Shown: positions 62,545 to 64,000 of the stretch, one piece after another
Layout: the number at the start of each line of letters is the position of its first letter
How positions within the stretch are numbered: the first letter of the stretch is position 1
Assembly (NCBI RefSeq): GCF_015355755.1
Contig: NZ_JACVEE010000002.1
Location: 930,001-994,000, forward strand
DNA length: 64,000 bases
Direction of reading: 5' to 3'
From: Nocardia sp. XZ_19_385
GTDB lineage: Bacteria > Actinomycetota > Actinomycetes > Mycobacteriales > Mycobacteriaceae
Notes under the pieces: generated by a model
Told to the model about the DNA's origin: nothing
What the model saw: the letters and a program-made list of their open reading frames with translations, nothing else
Database searches by the model: none
Translations under genes and position numbers: made by a program

Positions 62545-63641
62545 CGCTGGCCCCCCTCCACCCGGTTCTGAATCACCTGCAGTACCTGAAGGAAGCTGCC
62601 CGTGAAGTCGGACAGATCGTTCAGGTCGAACATCTTGCTGTTCGCCGGGTCGGTCAGCAGACCGACATCGAACATGGTCAGGGTGGCGTAGGTGGCCAAG
62701 CCCTTGCCCTTGAAGCTGGCGTCGGCCTTCGGCCGGATCTCGTGCAGCTGGTCGAGCGCGTACCCGAACTTGTCGCCGGTCGCGGCCAGCGCGTCCATCA
62801 GGTTGCGCAGATTCACCAGCAGGTCGCCCAGCTGATCACCGGTGGTGTTCGAGAAGTCCCCGAGCGCCGCGCTGGTGGTCGCCACCTTGGTGAGCAGATC
62901 CCCGAGCGCCCGGTTGTTCTCCGCGACCGCGCCGATCATCGGCGGCAGGGTGTCGGCGACCTCACCGAGTTCGTTGCGCCGGACCTCGATGGTGGTGGCC
63001 AGCGTGCTGAAGTTCCCGAGCACGTTGTCGATGTGCTGGGTGTTGGCGTTGAGACTGCCGACAACACCGGTCATTTCCTTGATCAGATGCGCGAGTTGGT
63101 CGCCGCGGCCGCCGACGATGGAGTCCAGCTCCGAGGTCAGCCGGCTCAGGCTGGCGATGCCGCCGCCGTTGAACAGCATGGAGACCGAGAGCAACAGCTC
63201 TTCGACGGTGGCGCCGGCCGAGGTCACATCCAGCGGCAACGTGTCGCCGTCCTGGAGCATCTGCACGCCGGGATCGGTCTTCGGCTTGGAGACCGCGACG
63301 AAGACATCGCCGAGCGGGGTCGCCTGCCGCAGTTCCGCCGTACTGCCCTTGGGCAATTCGATGTCCTTGCGGATGGTCAGGTCGACGACGGCCTGGAAGT
63401 TCTTGGTCTTGATGTTGGAGACCACGCCGACATCGGAACCACCGATCTTCACCTTGGCCTGATCGGGCAGATTCAGCGCGTTCTCGAAGACCGCGTGCAG
63501 GATGTAGGTGTCGTCGCCGGGGCCCGGCTTGGGCAGCGGCAACTCCTCGACGGTGAACCCGCAACCGGAGCTGACCCCGATGGCCGCCACCCCCGCCAGT
63601 GCCACAATCGCTTTACGAGCCTTGCTCATTCGGTTCGTCAT
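62541..63641 (-). CDS. Mce lipoprotein, MceE/LprK-like
   Basis: 366 residues. Signal peptide with a lipobox-like VSSGC (Cys27). MlaD/Mce domain follows (YILHAVFENALNLPDQAKVKIGGSDVGVVSNIKT), then helices. The lipoprotein position in the operon fits MceE. Start overlaps the mceD stop (ATGA at 63638). Confidence 0.92.
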   Translation of the reverse strand: MTNRMSKARKAIVALAGVAAIGVSSGCGFTVEELPLPKPGPGDDTYILHAVFENALNLPDQAKVKIGGSDVGVVSNIKTKNFQAVVDLTIRKDIELPKGSTAELRQATPLGDVFVAVSKPKTDPGVQMLQDGDTLPLDVTSAGATVEELLLSVSMLFNGGGIASLSRLTSELDSIVGGRGDQLAHLIKEMTGVVGSLNANTQHIDNVLGNFSTLATTIEVRRNELGEVADTLPPMIGAVAENNRALGDLLTKVATTSAALGDFSNTTGDQLGDLLVNLRNLMDALAATGDKFGYALDQLHEIRPKADASFKGKGLATYATLTMFDVGLLTDPANSKMFDLNDLSDFTGSFLQVLQVIQNRVEGGQR

Positions 63642-64000
63642 TTCGTCAGTCCGAGCAGTGCGGCGGTCAGACCGTAGTCCGGCCCGAAGTCCTGCATGTT
63701 GCCGGTGCGGCAGCCGTCGGCCCGCATCTGGATCCGCTCACAGAACACGCTGACGATCTCGCCGCTGAGCGCGGTGCCGATGACGCCGTGCAGCCGGATG
63801 AACTGCTTGTCGCGGTTCACCACGCGGTCCATGTTCTGCAGCAGCATCGGTGCCGTGTCGACGATCTCGGTGAGGCCGTAGGCGTTCGCGCGCAGCTGGT
63901 CGGTCACGGTGGTCAAGCCGGTGAGCGTGCCCGACAGCTTGTCCTCGTACTGCACGAACACCGAGCTGGTGTTGGCCAGGAAGTCGTTGATCTGCTGCAG
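63638..64000 (-). CDS. Mce-family protein, MceD-like (C-terminal end only)
   Basis: Open to the window edge. The visible 120 residues (SVFVQYEDKLSGTLTGLTTVTDQLRANAYGL ... FCERIQMRADGCRTGNMQDFG) match the C-terminal region of Mce proteins. Its position upstream of MceE implies MceD. The N-terminus lies outside the window. Confidence 0.85.
   Translation of the reverse strand: MQQINDFLANTSSVFVQYEDKLSGTLTGLTTVTDQLRANAYGLTEIVDTAPMLLQNMDRVVNRDKQFIRLHGVIGTALSGEIVSVFCERIQMRADGCRTGNMQDFGPDYGLTAALLGLTK

Overview
The window is high-GC actinobacterial DNA. It most resembles a mycolic-acid-containing actinomycete of the Nocardia/Rhodococcus group. Pointers are the mceD-mceE-mceF-Mas operon at the right end, many lipid and CoA enzymes (FadD, FadE, thiolase, two nitronate-monooxygenase-like proteins), a mycobacterial-type succinate dehydrogenase operon, a DinB2-type Y-family polymerase, DUF4189, DUF445 and TIGR03084 proteins, and a WhiJ/DUF397 pair. 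GTG and TTG starts and 4-base start/stop overlaps are common. I saw no tRNA, rRNA, CRISPR array, insertion sequence or prophage. It reads as ordinary chromosome, with family and genus inferred rather than proven.

Layout. 1-6.4 kb: a type I Baeyer-Villiger monooxygenase (cut by the left edge), two ABC1/AarF kinases and a FadR-type regulator that appear to share one operator, then a ThrE-type exporter. 6.5-10.3 kb: a nitronate monooxygenase with a KstR-like box, a 2OG-Fe(II) oxygenase coupled to an unusual SDR, and a normal SDR. 10.5-17.7 kb: a flippase-like membrane protein with a degenerate kinase domain, a methyltransferase divergent from a TetR regulator, an isochorismatase-fold protein without its triad, and FadD divergent from a second NMO-like protein. 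17.8-25 kb: secreted DUF4189 protein, DRB0094-type RNA ligase, epimerase, MBL hydrolase, S4 protein, NlpC/P60 hydrolase and an AAA ATPase. 25-34 kb: FadE, alpha/beta hydrolase, thiolase and the sdh operon, which begins with a 13-codon upstream ORF. 34-37.4 kb: WhiJ-like/DUF397 pair facing two small coupled genes, an AlkA-like glycosylase and a 34-residue microprotein. 37.4-46.1 kb: large D-2-hydroxyacid dehydrogenase fused to Fe-S domains, ABC exporter, TetR/MFS efflux pair, XRE regulator and small membrane proteins. 46.2-54.7 kb: AcuI-like reductase, DinB2, TetR-PaaI operon, Lon, and a PrsW pair. 54.7-64 kb: DUF445, TIGR03084 protein, LhgO, SRPBCC protein, RNase HI, and the end of an mce operon.

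Functionally the window is dominated by lipid/CoA turnover and envelope transport (BVMO, FadD, FadE, thiolase, PaaI, Mce), respiration (Sdh, D- and L-2-hydroxyglutarate-type oxidases) and local regulators placed beside their targets. The most useful leads are: the shared 12-base operator linking the BVMO, both AarF kinases and the FadR-type gene; a DinB2 with Gln at the steric-gate position; an RNase HI whose C-terminus looks like a sliding-clamp-binding peptide; the sdh leader ORF; a stand-alone RNA ligase; and several enzymes whose key catalytic residues are replaced (SDR Tyr to His, isochorismatase triad lost, thiolase second Cys lost, pseudokinase in the flippase). All functional statements rest on reading motifs by eye; no database search was run.
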